Below, in pieces: positions 9,732-18,043 of a DNA stretch of 64,000 bases (positions within the stretch are counted from its first letter, which is position 1; each line of letters opens with the position of its first letter). A model generated the notes under the pieces. It saw only the letters and a program-made list of their open reading frames with translations, had not been told where the DNA came from and did not search any database. The position numbers and the translations under genes were made by a program. Source of the DNA: Allobosea sp. (GTDB lineage: Bacteria > Pseudomonadota > Alphaproteobacteria > Rhizobiales > Beijerinckiaceae); NCBI RefSeq assembly GCF_017308015.1, contig NZ_JAFKFW010000023.1, forward strand, positions 20,667-84,666. The letters run 5' to 3'.

Positions 9732-10196
9732 ATGAGCGACCTGACCTCCCAGGACCAGGGCTACGGGATGCCGGTGCGGCAGGGCTGCCCCTTCCACGAC
9801 ATCCGCCAGAAACTGCGGCGCGTAGGGCTGCGGCCCACCCGCCAGCGCGTCTCGCTCGGCTGGGTGCTCTTCGCCAAGGGCCAACGTCATGTCAGCGCCG
9901 AGATGCTGTTCGAAGAGGCGATGAAGGAGCGGATTCCGGTTTCGCTCGCGACCATCTACAATACACTGCGCCAGTTCACCGAGGCTGGCCTGCTGCGTGA
10001 ACTCACGCTCGACGGCGCCAAGGCCTATTTCGATACCGCCGATCATGAACACCATCATTTCGTCGTCGACGGCGAGAACCGGGTGATCGACATTCCCGCC
10101 GAAGAGATCGACGTCGCCAGCCTGCCGGTGCCGCCGGAAGGCTACGAGATCGCGCGCGTCGACGTCGTGGTACGGCTGCGCAAGATCGACGGCTGA
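9732..10196 (+). CDS. irr: Iron response regulator Irr (Fur family)
   Basis: Irr is the rhizobial Fur-family repressor/activator that follows haem status. From the ATG at 9732 the product has 154 residues. Gly18-Cys19-Pro20 in RQGCPFHD is the haem regulatory motif that makes Irr unstable in haem. GLRPTRQRVSLG and ATIYNTLRQFTEAGLLREL form the winged-helix DNA-binding domain. HEHHHF at 105-110 contains the His-rich second haem site. It is encoded divergently from fabA, an arrangement common in Rhizobiales. The frame extends upstream, but the family start fits here. Confidence 0.93.
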   Translation: MSDLTSQDQGYGMPVRQGCPFHDIRQKLRRVGLRPTRQRVSLGWVLFAKGQRHVSAEMLFEEAMKERIPVSLATIYNTLRQFTEAGLLRELTLDGAKAYFDTADHEHHHFVVDGENRVIDIPAEEIDVASLPVPPEGYEIARVDVVVRLRKIDG

Positions 10197-10222
10197 CGGC
10201 AGCCCCTCCGCCTCGGGAGACG

Positions 10223-10999
10223 ATGGAAATGCATTTCACCGATTCGTCGATCTCACGGCGCGCTCTGGCGGCCTTGCTGCTCGCCGCGGCGGCTCCCATC
10301 ACCCCGGCGCTGGCTGCGCCGCGCATCTTGCGCGGCACCGTTGCCTATCGCGAGCGCATGGCGCTGCCGCCCGGCGCGATCGTCGAGGTCAAGCTACTGG
10401 ACGTCTCGCTGGCCGATGCGCCTTCCCGCACGATCGCCGAGACCCGCGTCTCCGGCCGCCGCATCCCTGCTCCATGGACCCTCCGTTTCGATTCGCGGCA
10501 GATCGAGCCTCGCCGGAATTATGCGTTGCAGGCGCGCATCCTTCACCGCGGGCAACTGCTCTTCATCTCCGCGGAGCGACACAGCGTCTTCACGGGCGGC
10601 CCGGACAATACCGATATCTGGGTCCAGCGCGTCTCGAGCGATGACCGGCCGCCCGCCGCAGCGCCCTCCCCGGTCGGGAACTGGCGCCTCGTCAGCCTCG
10701 GCGGCAAGCCGGTTCCTGACGCGATCGCCACGACCATGGCGATCGCGGCGGACGGCAAGGTGTCAGGTCGCGGCGGCTGCAACGGCTTCGGCGGCAATGC
10801 GACCCTCAAAGGCCGGACGATCCGGTTTTCGCGGATGGTTTCGACGATGATGGCCTGCGCGCCGGCTGCGATGGCGCAGGAGCGTGGCTTCCTCGACGGA
10901 CTTGCCAAGGTCCGACGCTGGGACATCCATCGCGGGTCGGGCCTGCTCGCGCTGCTCGACGGCCGCGGCCGGCCGATGATGACCCTGGCGCGGTCGTAG
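10223..10999 (+). CDS. YbaY-like plus META/HslJ domain exported protein
   Basis: This is a 258-residue exported protein with two domains. After a signal peptide (SRRALAALLLAAAAPITPALA, beginning near residue 11), residues about 34-135 match the YbaY/type III secretion chaperone-like lipoprotein fold (GTVAYRERMALPPGAIVEVKLLD, ended by DIWVQRV). Residues about 150-255 form a META domain (GNWRLVSLGGKPVPD, GRGGCNGFGGN, MMACAPAAMAQERGFLDGL). Proteins of this architecture are envelope proteins of unclear function. There is no lipobox Cys, so it is probably soluble in the periplasm. Confidence 0.85.
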   Translation: MEMHFTDSSISRRALAALLLAAAAPITPALAAPRILRGTVAYRERMALPPGAIVEVKLLDVSLADAPSRTIAETRVSGRRIPAPWTLRFDSRQIEPRRNYALQARILHRGQLLFISAERHSVFTGGPDNTDIWVQRVSSDDRPPAAAPSPVGNWRLVSLGGKPVPDAIATTMAIAADGKVSGRGGCNGFGGNATLKGRTIRFSRMVSTMMACAPAAMAQERGFLDGLAKVRRWDIHRGSGLLALLDGRGRPMMTLARS

Positions 11000-11006
11000 C
11001 CGACGC

Positions 11007-11522
11007 TCAATCGACCTTTTCGTTGGGATAGACGCCCCAGAGGCGTTCCTGGCGAATGAAACCGTTGATGTTGCCGACACTGACACGGCACCAGGCATTG
11101 GCGCAGGAAGCGATGCTGGCAACGACGCCGGGCTGCAGCCTGGCAACGACGGCCGCCTCCTCGCTGGCGGCGCTGCGCATCGGAAAATTCTCGTCCTTCT
11201 TCTTCGACCAGGGCGCGACGAGCGCCGTGCGGCGGCCGGAAAGCAGGCTGTGCAGCACCCAGCCCTCGGTGCCGTCGGCATCGCGCACGCGCCGCCAAGT
11301 CTCGAACTCCGCGGTGACCTCCATCGGCAGGCCGGCGCGCTGATAGACCCAGCGCGTGCGGTGCTCCTTGGAGGGGCCTTCGCGGAGATTCACGCGATCC
11401 GTCTTCAGGCTGACATAGCGCGGCACCGGCAGCCCGGTAACCGATCCAGCCTGCATGTCCTGGGCGAAGGCGATCGCAGGCAAGCCGATGAGGGCCAATG
11501 CAGCCAGAGTCAGGCAGCGCAT
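11007..11522 (-). CDS. SH3-domain exported protein
   Basis: The product has 171 residues. The ATG at 11522 begins a signal peptide (MRCLTLAALALIGLPAIAFA); an in-frame ATG 15 bp upstream is possible. Two bacterial SH3-like repeats follow: VSLKTDRVNLREGPSKEHRT...GTEGWVLHSLLSGRR and FPMRSAASEEAAVVARLQPG...VGNINGFIRQERLWGVYP. Such domains usually bind peptidoglycan or protein in the periplasm. It converges with the preceding YbaY/META gene (7 bp between stops). Confidence 0.85.
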   Translation of the reverse strand: MRCLTLAALALIGLPAIAFAQDMQAGSVTGLPVPRYVSLKTDRVNLREGPSKEHRTRWVYQRAGLPMEVTAEFETWRRVRDADGTEGWVLHSLLSGRRTALVAPWSKKKDENFPMRSAASEEAAVVARLQPGVVASIASCANAWCRVSVGNINGFIRQERLWGVYPNEKVD

Positions 11523-11716
11523 CGACGAGACCACCATGGCGCCATTCTCCTTCGCATCCGCTCGCCTCCCCGGCGAAGGGGCAAGTTGTCATCCGCCGCG
11601 CTGCCGCCTAGACACGCTTATGGTGCCGCGCAACAATTCCCATTCCTGGGCCACCAGAGTTAATGGCGGGTTGAGGAATTGCGGCCGATACGGCCAATGA
11701 CGGAAGGTTGACCGCC

Positions 11717-12712
11717 ATGTCGAAGAAGAAGCCCTTGGTGGTGGTGACGCGCAAACTGCCCGCCGTGGTGGAAACCCGGATGCGGGAATTGTTCGATGCC
11801 AAGCTCAACATCGACGACAAGCCGATGTCGCAGGCCGCTTTGGTCGAGGCGGTGAAGACCGCCGACGTGCTCGTCCCGACCGTAACAGACAAGATCGATG
11901 CCGCCGTCATCGCGCAGGCCGGGGACCAATTGCGCCTGATCGCCAATTTCGGCAACGGCGTCGACAATATCGATGTGGCCAGCGCCGTGCAGCGCGGCAT
12001 CACCGTCACCAACACGCCGGGCGTGCTGACCGACGACACGGCCGACATGACGATCGCACTGATCCTTGCCGTCGCCCGGCGGATCGCCGAAGGCGCGCGC
12101 GTCATCCCGGACGACGACTGGGCCGGCTGGTCGCCGACCTGGATGCTCGGCCGGCGCATCACCGGCAAGCGCCTCGGCATCGTCGGCATGGGCCGCATCG
12201 GCCAGGCGCTGGCGAAGCGCGCCGCCGCCTTCGGCCTCTCGATACATTATCATAACCGCCGCCGGGTCGATCCGCGCATCGAGGAACAGCTCAACGCGAC
12301 CTATTGGGATTCGCTCGACCAGATGCTGGCGCGGATGGACATCGTCTCGGTCAACTGCCCGCATACGCCGGCGACCTACCACCTGCTCTCGGCGCGCCGC
12401 CTCAAGCTGATGAAGCCGGACGCCATCCTGGTGAACACGGCCCGCGGCGAGGTCGTCGACGAGACGGCGCTCGCCCGCATGCTGGAGGCCGGCGAACTCG
12501 CCGGCGCCGGCCTCGACGTGTTCGAGAGCGAACCGGCGGTCAATCCACGCCTGCTGAAGCTCGCACGCCAGCACAAGGTCGTCGTGCTCCCGCATATGGG
12601 CTCGGCCACCCATGAGGGCCGCGCGGACATGGGCGAGAAGGTCATCGTCAATATCAAGACCTTCATGGACGGCCACAAGCCGCCGGATCGCGTGCTGCCG
12701 AGCATGCTCTGA
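11717..12712 (+). CDS. D-2-hydroxyacid dehydrogenase (glyoxylate reductase type)
   Basis: This NAD(P)-dependent enzyme reduces 2-oxoacids such as glyoxylate to D-2-hydroxyacids. It has 331 residues from the ATG at 11717. Family signs are NFGNGVDNIDVASAVQRGI and NTPGVLTDDTADM, the Rossmann loop GIVGMGRIGQALAKR, the catalytic Arg in VNTARGEVVDE, and the catalytic His in VVLPHMGSATHEGR. It is close to GyaR-type glyoxylate reductases, but the substrate cannot be fixed by eye. A TTG 9 bp upstream is an alternative start. Confidence 0.9.
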   Translation: MSKKKPLVVVTRKLPAVVETRMRELFDAKLNIDDKPMSQAALVEAVKTADVLVPTVTDKIDAAVIAQAGDQLRLIANFGNGVDNIDVASAVQRGITVTNTPGVLTDDTADMTIALILAVARRIAEGARVIPDDDWAGWSPTWMLGRRITGKRLGIVGMGRIGQALAKRAAAFGLSIHYHNRRRVDPRIEEQLNATYWDSLDQMLARMDIVSVNCPHTPATYHLLSARRLKLMKPDAILVNTARGEVVDETALARMLEAGELAGAGLDVFESEPAVNPRLLKLARQHKVVVLPHMGSATHEGRADMGEKVIVNIKTFMDGHKPPDRVLPSML

Positions 12713-12816
12713 GAGCTGCGTATCTTACGCTTGTCGTTCGGGGCGTTCCGCAGGCGCGAAACCGGAATGACAAGCGTGAACGATCGGCCGACATCGATAC
12801 CGCCCAGGGTGGCAGT

Positions 12817-13497
12817 TCAGGCGGCGCGCAGTCCCGCAAGGCGTGCCGCTTCCGCGGGCCATTCCCTGAAATCGTCGATCACGGCCGCCGCCCCCGCAGC
12901 CAGCAGGCGCTCTCGCATGCGAGCCTTGTCATGAGCGACGCCTGTGAAGCCGGCAACCTGCATGCCAGCCGCCCGCGCCGCCAGCACGCCCGGGACCGAA
13001 TCCTCCAGCACAAGGCAGCGCCCGGCCTCGGCACCCATCTGCGACGCCGCGAACAGGAAGACGTCCGGCGCCGGCTTGCCCCGAACCACCTGCGAGGCCG
13101 AGAAGACATGGGGATCGAACAGGTCGATCAGGCCGGCGAGCCCCAGATTGCGGCGCAGCGGCTCCAGCACCGTCGACGAAGCAACGCAGCGACGCCCAGC
13201 CATCGACGTCACCGCCTCGCGCACACCGGGAAGTGCGCGCAGTTCGGTCTCCAGGCGGAGAGCTACCGCATCCTCGATCCGCGTCTCGAAATCGGCCGGA
13301 AGCGGCCGGCCGAGCTCAGCCTCGATGATCTTCAGGCCGTCGGCCCAAGGAATGCCGACGAGCTGCTCGACATAATGATCCAGCGTCCAGTGGCCCAGGC
13401 CGATCTCATGGCACATGGCGAGGTTGACCTCGCCATAGAGCGTCTCGGTGTCGATCAGCGTGCCATCGCAATCGTAGATGACGAGATCGAACGACAT
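12817..13497 (-). CDS. HAD-superfamily hydrolase (phosphatase)
   Basis: This 226-residue HAD phosphatase starts at the ATG at 13497. Motif I is DLVIYDCDGTLIDTETL, with the nucleophilic Asp and the acid-base Asp (DxDGT). Motif II is the Ser in CVASSTVLEPLRRNLG. Motif III/IV is GKPAPDVFLFAASQMG with CLVLEDSVPGVLAARAAGM. Membership of the beta-phosphoglucomutase-like/GS1 subgroup is likely. The substrate is unknown. It lies 19 bp after the NDUFA9-like gene on the same strand and may be co-transcribed with it. Confidence 0.88.
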   Translation of the reverse strand: MSFDLVIYDCDGTLIDTETLYGEVNLAMCHEIGLGHWTLDHYVEQLVGIPWADGLKIIEAELGRPLPADFETRIEDAVALRLETELRALPGVREAVTSMAGRRCVASSTVLEPLRRNLGLAGLIDLFDPHVFSASQVVRGKPAPDVFLFAASQMGAEAGRCLVLEDSVPGVLAARAAGMQVAGFTGVAHDKARMRERLLAAGAAAVIDDFREWPAEAARLAGLRAA

Positions 13498-13516
13498 GCC
13501 GGGCTCCGTCAGCCGC

Positions 13517-14521
13517 TCAGCGGGTCTGAAGCGTGTCGAACTGGCCGGTCTTGCGGAAGCGCCAGAGATAGGACGAGATGACCGCCTCGGACGAGGTCGG
13601 CGCCAGGCCGAGTCCGGCGAAGTCGCGCCCCTCCGCAACGGCTGCCGCCGAGACGACGTTGTCGCTCTCGAGCAGAGTCACCTGATCGCGCGTCATGACC
13701 AGTTCGTCCGGAATCAGGCCAAGCGTCAGGGAATCGATGACCTGCAGGACGCTGCCCATGATCCGCGCCAGCGGGAATGGCAGCGGCGCGAGCAGACGCT
13801 TGCGGCCGGTCACCTTGCAGACCTCCTCGACGATCTCGCGCAGGTTCTGCACCTCCGGCCCGCCAAGCTCGTAGACGCGACCGCCCTGGACAGCGCCGTC
13901 AACGGCGCGGGCAACGATCTCGGCGACATCGCCGACGAAGGCCGGCTGGAATTTCGTCGCGCCATCCCCGACCAGCGGCAGGACGGGCAGCATGCGGGCG
14001 AGCGAGGCGAAGCGGTTGAAGAAGGTATCCTCGGGGCCGAACATCACGGACGGGCGCAGCACGACCGCGCCCGGCACGGAGGCGAACATCGCCGCCTCGC
14101 CTTCGGCCTTGGAGCGCGCATAGGCCGAAGCCGAGTCGCTGGAGGCGCCGAGCGCAGAAACATGGACCAGCCGCGCGATGCCGGCAGCGGCACAGGCCTG
14201 GGCGATGGCGCGCGCGCCGTTCGCCTGCACGGCCGGAAAGCTCTGGCGCCCCTGTTCCTGCATGATACCGACGAGATTGACGACGGCATCAGCCCCCTTC
14301 ACGGCGGCCGCGACGGAGGCGGGATAACGCAGATTCGCCTGCACGGCATGGATCTGCCCGACGATGCCGATGGGCTGGAGGAAATTGGCGAGATCCGGCC
14401 GGCGCACGGCGACGCGCACCCGATAGCCGCGCTTGACGAGCGCACGCACGACATGGCGGCCGACGAAACCGGAACCGCCGAAGACCGTGACGAGTTGCTG
14501 GGCCGAGGCCAGGGAAGCCAT
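13517..14521 (-). CDS. NDUFA9-like NAD(P)-binding protein
   Basis: This 334-residue extended-SDR-like protein begins with a Rossmann motif, VTVFGGSGFVGRHVVRALV. YARSKAEGEAAMFAS contains the YxxxK pair. VVLRPSVMFGPEDTFFNRFA and FQPAFVGDVAEIVARAV match alphaproteobacterial homologues of the mitochondrial complex I subunit NDUFA9. These bind NADPH and are thought to have an assembly or structural role. It is the last chromosomal protein gene before the tRNA insertion site. Confidence 0.88.
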   Translation of the reverse strand: MASLASAQQLVTVFGGSGFVGRHVVRALVKRGYRVRVAVRRPDLANFLQPIGIVGQIHAVQANLRYPASVAAAVKGADAVVNLVGIMQEQGRQSFPAVQANGARAIAQACAAAGIARLVHVSALGASSDSASAYARSKAEGEAAMFASVPGAVVLRPSVMFGPEDTFFNRFASLARMLPVLPLVGDGATKFQPAFVGDVAEIVARAVDGAVQGGRVYELGGPEVQNLREIVEEVCKVTGRKRLLAPLPFPLARIMGSVLQVIDSLTLGLIPDELVMTRDQVTLLESDNVVSAAAVAEGRDFAGLGLAPTSSEAVISSYLWRFRKTGQFDTLQTR

Positions 14522-14809
14522 CGCAAAAGCTCCGTTTAGAATGGTTCTGCCCTCCTAGATCATGTTCCGCGAAAGTGGAAATGCCTTTTGCGGCCGATGC
14601 CTCCGATATCCCGCCCCCTGCGGCGTTCCGCCCTATCAGCAATGCCGGTCCCGCCCCTGTTTGGCACCGGCCCATGGCTTCCGCGCCAAAACGCCCCCAA
14701 TCCGTCACAGCCCGTGAGGGCCGTTTCCACAGGGCAGCGAAAACAAATTCATTTCGCCGCGACAGGGCCGTTGACAGGACGACTCGGCCCCCGTAAACGA
14801 ACCGCCGTT

Positions 14810-14896
14810 GCCCAGGTGGCGGAATTGGTAGACGCACCAGCTTCAGGTGCTGGCGCCTGCAAGGGCGTGGAGGTTCGAGTCCTCTCCTGGGCACCA
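14810..14896 (+). tRNA. tRNA-Leu (anticodon CAG)
   Basis: This is an 87-base tRNA with a 7-bp acceptor stem (GCCCAGG with CCTGGGC), discriminator A and an encoded CCA end at 14894-14896. The anticodon stem CCAGC/GCTGG encloses loop TTCAGGT, so the anticodon is CAG. A variable arm (GCCTGCAAGGGC) marks a class II tRNA, and the T loop is GGTTCGAGTCC. The integrase of the downstream element used its 3' end as attachment site, and the gene stays intact because the element restores the sequence. Confidence 0.97.
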
Positions 14897-14897
14897 C
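14881..14897 (+). repeat. attL core (17-bp direct repeat)
   Basis: CCTCTCCTGGGCACCAC spans the 3' end of tRNA-Leu and one following base. The same 17 bases occur at 47182-47198, and the flanking bases differ on both sides. A P4-type integrase starts 164 bp away. Confidence 0.93.
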
Positions 14898-14929
14898 ATT
14901 TACCTTCGCCGGCTTTCGCCGGTGACCGA

Positions 14930-14970
14930 AAAGGCCTCCGAGACCTCTGGTCTCGGAGGCCTTTCTCTTT
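14930..14970 (+). terminator. Strong hairpin terminator after tRNA-Leu
   Basis: A perfect 16-bp stem (14930-14945 with 14949-14964) has a 3-base loop and is followed by TCTCTTT. It lies inside the element, just past attL, so the element itself supplies the terminator that separates tRNA transcription from the integrase gene. Confidence 0.8.
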
Positions 14971-15008
14971 GCTAGCCTTCGCCGGCCTTCGTTGACAGTC
15001 GCCGAATT

Positions 15009-15059
15009 TGTTGGCCTGCTCGCCTGCATAGGCCAACAGGCTAGGAATTCAGGCCAACA
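15009..15059 (+). promoter_or_regulatory. Repeated AGGCCAACA sites before integrase
   Basis: AGGCCAACA occurs at 15030-15038 and 15051-15059, exactly 21 bp (two helical turns) apart. The inverse, TGTTGGCCT, is at 15009-15017. The last copy ends 3 bp before the integrase ATG and sits where a Shine-Dalgarno sequence would be; no such sequence is visible. These are probably integrase or excisionase binding sites that also limit integrase expression. This is inference from spacing. Confidence 0.45.
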
Positions 15060-15061
15060 TC

Positions 15062-16285
15062 ATGCCCCTGACAGACGTTGCGATAAGGAATGCCAAGCCG
15101 GCCGGACGGACTGTGAAGCTGTCCGATGGTGGCGGCCTCCAGCTCTGGATTGAGCCGAAAGGCGGCAAACTCTGGCGTCTCGCCTACCGATTCGACGGCA
15201 AGCAGAAGAAACTCTCAATCGGCACTTACCCGGCGATCGACCTTCGCGCCGCTCGGGCGAAGCGAGAGGAAGCCAAGACGCTCCTGCGTGATGGCAAAGA
15301 CCCCGGCGCCGAAAAGCGGCTGGAGAAGCTGACAGGCAAGGCCAACCGGGAAAACACATTCGAGGCCATCGCCGCAGAGGTTGCCGCGAGGAAGAAGCAA
15401 AGCGGCAAGGCTCAAGCTACGCTCGACAAGTTCGATTGGTTCTTGGACTTGGCCAAGCCGGTGCTCGGCAAGCGACCGATAACCGAAATCAGCGCGGCCG
15501 AAATTCTCGTTGTCTTGCGAAAAATCGAGGCGCGGGGCCATCTCGAAACCGCGCGCCGAATGAGATCCATCATCGGGCAGGTATTCCGCTTCGCCATCGC
15601 GACGCAGCGGGCGAAGGATGATCCGACCGTGGCCCTGCGCGGCGCACTGATGGCGCCAGTCGTGAAGAGCCATGCCGCCGTGACCGAGGCCAAGGCCTTC
15701 GGGGCGCTCCTGCGCGTCATCGACGACTATGACGGGATGCCCCTCACCCGGCACGCCCTGCGGCTGATGGCACTCCTCTTTCCGCGACCGGGAGAGCTTC
15801 GCCTTGCCGAGTGGCGCGAGTTCGATACCGACGAAGCCGTTTGGACCATCCCGGCCGGCCGCATGAAGATGCGCAAGCCCCACGCCGTCCCGCTGCCCAA
15901 GCAGGCGCTCACCATCTTGGACGAGCTGCGGGCGATATCCGGCGATGGGGAACTGGTCTTTCCGTCCGTCCGATCGGTCAAGCGGGCAATGTCTGAGAAC
16001 ACGCTGAACGCAGCCTTGCGCCGACTTGGCTACACCAATTCCGACGCAACTTCGCACGGCTTCCGCGCTAGCGCATCAACGCTCCTGAACGAATCCGGCA
16101 AGTGGTCGCCCGATGCTATCGAGCGAGCGCTGGCGCATCAGGAAGTTGATGCCGTCCGACGCGCTTACGCTCGCGGCGCTCATTGGAAAGAGCGCGTCGA
16201 GATGGCGCAATGGTGGGCGGATCACCTAGACACGCTTCGCAAGGGCGCAACCATTATCCCGATGCCAGCCAAGGGAGCCGGCTGA
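15062..16285 (+). CDS. int: Tyrosine-type site-specific integrase (P4-like)
   Basis: This 407-residue integrase drives insertion and excision at the tRNA site. The N-terminal DUF4102 domain (SDGGGLQLWIEPKGGKLWRL, IGTYPAIDLRAAR) binds arm-type sites. A core-binding SAM-like domain spans about 98-190. The catalytic domain has Arg242 (FPRPGELRLAEW), His332-x-x-Arg335 (HGFRASAST), His359 (ALAHQ) and the nucleophile Tyr369 (RRAYARGAHWKERVEM). All catalytic residues are present, so it may still be active. It is transcribed away from the tRNA. Confidence 0.95.
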   Translation: MPLTDVAIRNAKPAGRTVKLSDGGGLQLWIEPKGGKLWRLAYRFDGKQKKLSIGTYPAIDLRAARAKREEAKTLLRDGKDPGAEKRLEKLTGKANRENTFEAIAAEVAARKKQSGKAQATLDKFDWFLDLAKPVLGKRPITEISAAEILVVLRKIEARGHLETARRMRSIIGQVFRFAIATQRAKDDPTVALRGALMAPVVKSHAAVTEAKAFGALLRVIDDYDGMPLTRHALRLMALLFPRPGELRLAEWREFDTDEAVWTIPAGRMKMRKPHAVPLPKQALTILDELRAISGDGELVFPSVRSVKRAMSENTLNAALRRLGYTNSDATSHGFRASASTLLNESGKWSPDAIERALAHQEVDAVRRAYARGAHWKERVEMAQWWADHLDTLRKGATIIPMPAKGAG

Positions 16286-16382
16286 CGGAATTGAGACGGG
16301 CAAGGATAGGCCGGCCAGCCGACAAGCCGAGGCGCACCACTCGGTTTCCTTGCCCCCTTCCCGGTGCGTCGCGAGGTGCGAC

Positions 16383-17186
16383 GTGGACTTTCCGAAGATC
16401 AGAGCAACTTTCGTTGGCGCCTATGTCGAAAAAGGCGCTTGGACGTGGCAGGGCGTCCCCAACCCGCCCGAGAAAGTGGAGCTGCCGATTGTAACGGCAG
16501 TGGCCGCTAAAGTGCTCGCTAACCGCATGCTGGTTGAGCGCGGCAGGCTTCTAGCCGGCCTTCAGCATGCCTTCCTGGCGGAGGCAGAGGCGATGCCGCC
16601 TCGCGACCCCGAACGCTTCGCATATGCGATGTTGCAAGTGGTCAAATACCTCTATGCCGCAAACTTCCCTCCGCTCGTGATCCACGAAATGTCAGAGCTT
16701 GCCTATGCGCTAGACGACCTGCTCGCCGGCATTCCGTCACCAATCCTAGAGGCAAGGGCGCGAGAAGCAGGGAACGTGACACAGCGCGGCGAAATTTGGC
16801 GTATCCGGGCCAACATCGCCAGCGCTGCCGATACTCTCATTCAGCGATTTGGGGCGGGCAAGGACAAGGCATTTCAGGAGGTCGCCAAGACGCTCTCTCC
16901 GATTGCCGACATTATCGCTAGACCGGGCGCCAACCTCGTGGACGCGGTGTCCCGCTGGCATCGCCAGTTCAGTGAGACGGAATGCCCTGACGCGCCGGCT
17001 CAATTCATCTTCGATAGCCGGTGGGATGCACTGGACAATGCGAAGGCCGCCAACCCTAGGCTAAATGACCAAGCCGGTGCTCGCCTATTCATTGACCGCG
17101 CCTTGGCTCTAGGAAGCAGGTCGAACGATAAGACCGCCGATCAGAAGGCCGCTGAGAAGACCTACCGGCTCCCTAAACGCAAGTGA
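16383..17186 (+). CDS. Hypothetical protein next to integrase
   Basis: The product has 267 residues from a GTG at 16383, which has a GAGG ribosome site 8-11 bp upstream; a TTG at 16350 would add 11 residues. It is mostly helical with no membrane segment or signal. I see no domain signature. Features include YAMLQVVKYLYAANFPPLVI and IRANIASAADTLIQRFGAG, with a basic C-terminus (KAAEKTYRLPKRK). It lies 97 bp after int and may be a late-acquired cargo gene. Function unknown. Confidence 0.7.
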   Translation: MDFPKIRATFVGAYVEKGAWTWQGVPNPPEKVELPIVTAVAAKVLANRMLVERGRLLAGLQHAFLAEAEAMPPRDPERFAYAMLQVVKYLYAANFPPLVIHEMSELAYALDDLLAGIPSPILEARAREAGNVTQRGEIWRIRANIASAADTLIQRFGAGKDKAFQEVAKTLSPIADIIARPGANLVDAVSRWHRQFSETECPDAPAQFIFDSRWDALDNAKAANPRLNDQAGARLFIDRALALGSRSNDKTADQKAAEKTYRLPKRK

Positions 17187-17295
17187 TTTTAATACCTCCC
17201 ATTAAAATACAAAATTTCTGATCAATGGGGCGGATTAGAATCTGGAAATATCTTTTAAACCCCGATTTTTATATCCTCTAATCGGTCGCCTACTG

Positions 17296-17338
17296 CCTTT
17301 CGCCACTTGGACGCCTTCACCCGAAGGCCGGCGAAAGG
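17296..17338 (+). promoter_or_regulatory. Nested hairpin before excisionase-like gene
   Basis: CCTTTCGCC (17296-17304) pairs with GGCGAAAGG (17330-17338). Inside it CCTTC pairs with GAAGG around ACCC (17314-17327). The right arm overlaps the AGGAAG ribosome site of the gene at 17345, so folding could reduce its translation. An AT-rich promoter-like stretch (17187-17280) precedes it. Regulation is inferred. Confidence 0.4.
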
Positions 17339-17344
17339 AAGACC

Positions 17345-17557
17345 ATGACCGACGAGATTGTCGCCCAGGTAGATCCCCTCATCCCCCTCATGACGGCCTT
17401 CAACATGGCCGGCCTGAAATGCACCAAGGGATATGAGGAGCTGAAGGCAAAGCGCCTCACCGCCGTTCGCAACGGCACCCGGCGCTTCATCCGTGCAAGC
17501 GAGGTTCGCCGCTATATCGATGCGGTCGAAGCCGCCTCCCGACTGGAGGCTGCGTAG
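17345..17557 (+). CDS. Small HTH/excisionase-like protein
   Basis: This 70-residue protein looks like a small MerR-type helix-turn-helix protein of the excisionase/AlpA kind: a helix pair (LMTAFNMAGLKCTKGYEELKAK), a wing (RLTAVRNGTRRFIRASEVRRYI) and a final helix. The pattern 'guide helix, short basic wing, RFxRxSEVxxYI' is typical of DNA-binding accessory factors in mobile elements. It begins the left-arm gene run after an AT-rich region and a good ribosome site (GAAAGGAAG). A role as directionality factor is inferred. Confidence 0.65.
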   Translation: MTDEIVAQVDPLIPLMTAFNMAGLKCTKGYEELKAKRLTAVRNGTRRFIRASEVRRYIDAVEAASRLEAA

Positions 17558-17561
17558 TCTC

Positions 17562-17756
17562 ATGCACCTTCAAAAACAAACCCGGCGCGGGGGCGCCGGG
17601 CTCGCGAAGGCTTCATTCCTGGCCGGAATGCCTTCCGAAGATACCATCCCCGCCGTTATCGTCAATCGTCTCCAGCGCCGTTTCGGCCTGTCCGAGCTGC
17701 ACGCCCTGACGGTTCTCCGCCTCGCCTCTCTCGGGCCGAAGGAGGGCCGTGACTGA
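17562..17756 (+). CDS. Small hypothetical protein
   Basis: The product has 64 residues from the ATG at 17562, 4 bp after the preceding stop, and its stop overlaps the next ATG by one base (TGATG). The sequence SEDTIPAVIVNRLQRRFGLSELHALTVLRLASLG is helical and looks like a small DNA-binding or adaptor domain. Family unknown. Confidence 0.55.
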   Translation: MHLQKQTRRGGAGLAKASFLAGMPSEDTIPAVIVNRLQRRFGLSELHALTVLRLASLGPKEGRD

Positions 17757-18043
17757 TGGCAAACCTCAAGAGCATCACCATCACCGTCGAAGGCGATACG
17801 ACGCCGCGCACCTTCAAGGGCCGCGACGCCTGGGCCTTGGACAACCTCATCAACGCCGGCTCGAAAGGCTGCACGCCGATCGACCACCCCGGCCCGCGCT
17901 GGTCGCACTATGTTTTCAAGCTCCGCCGGGGCGGCGTTGGCGTCGTCACCCACGATGAGAAGCATTCCGGGCCATATGCGGGCACTCATGCCCGCTACGT
18001 CCTGAGCGTCCCCGTAACGGTCATCGAGCGGAGGGCGGCATGA
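17756..18043 (+). CDS. Hypothetical winged-helix-like small protein
   Basis: This 95-residue protein begins MANLKSITITVEGDTTPRTF. It contains GRDAWALDNLINAGSKGCTPIDHPGPRWSHYVFKLRRGG and ends in a strand (YVLSVPVTVIERRAA). The phrase 'ALxxLxxAGxxGxTPxxxPxPRWSxYVxxLRxxG' is typical of a small helix-turn-helix family in alphaproteobacterial prophages. It overlaps the genes on both sides by 1 and 4 bp, so it belongs to a translationally coupled operon. DNA binding is inferred. Confidence 0.68.
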   Translation: MANLKSITITVEGDTTPRTFKGRDAWALDNLINAGSKGCTPIDHPGPRWSHYVFKLRRGGVGVVTHDEKHSGPYAGTHARYVLSVPVTVIERRAA

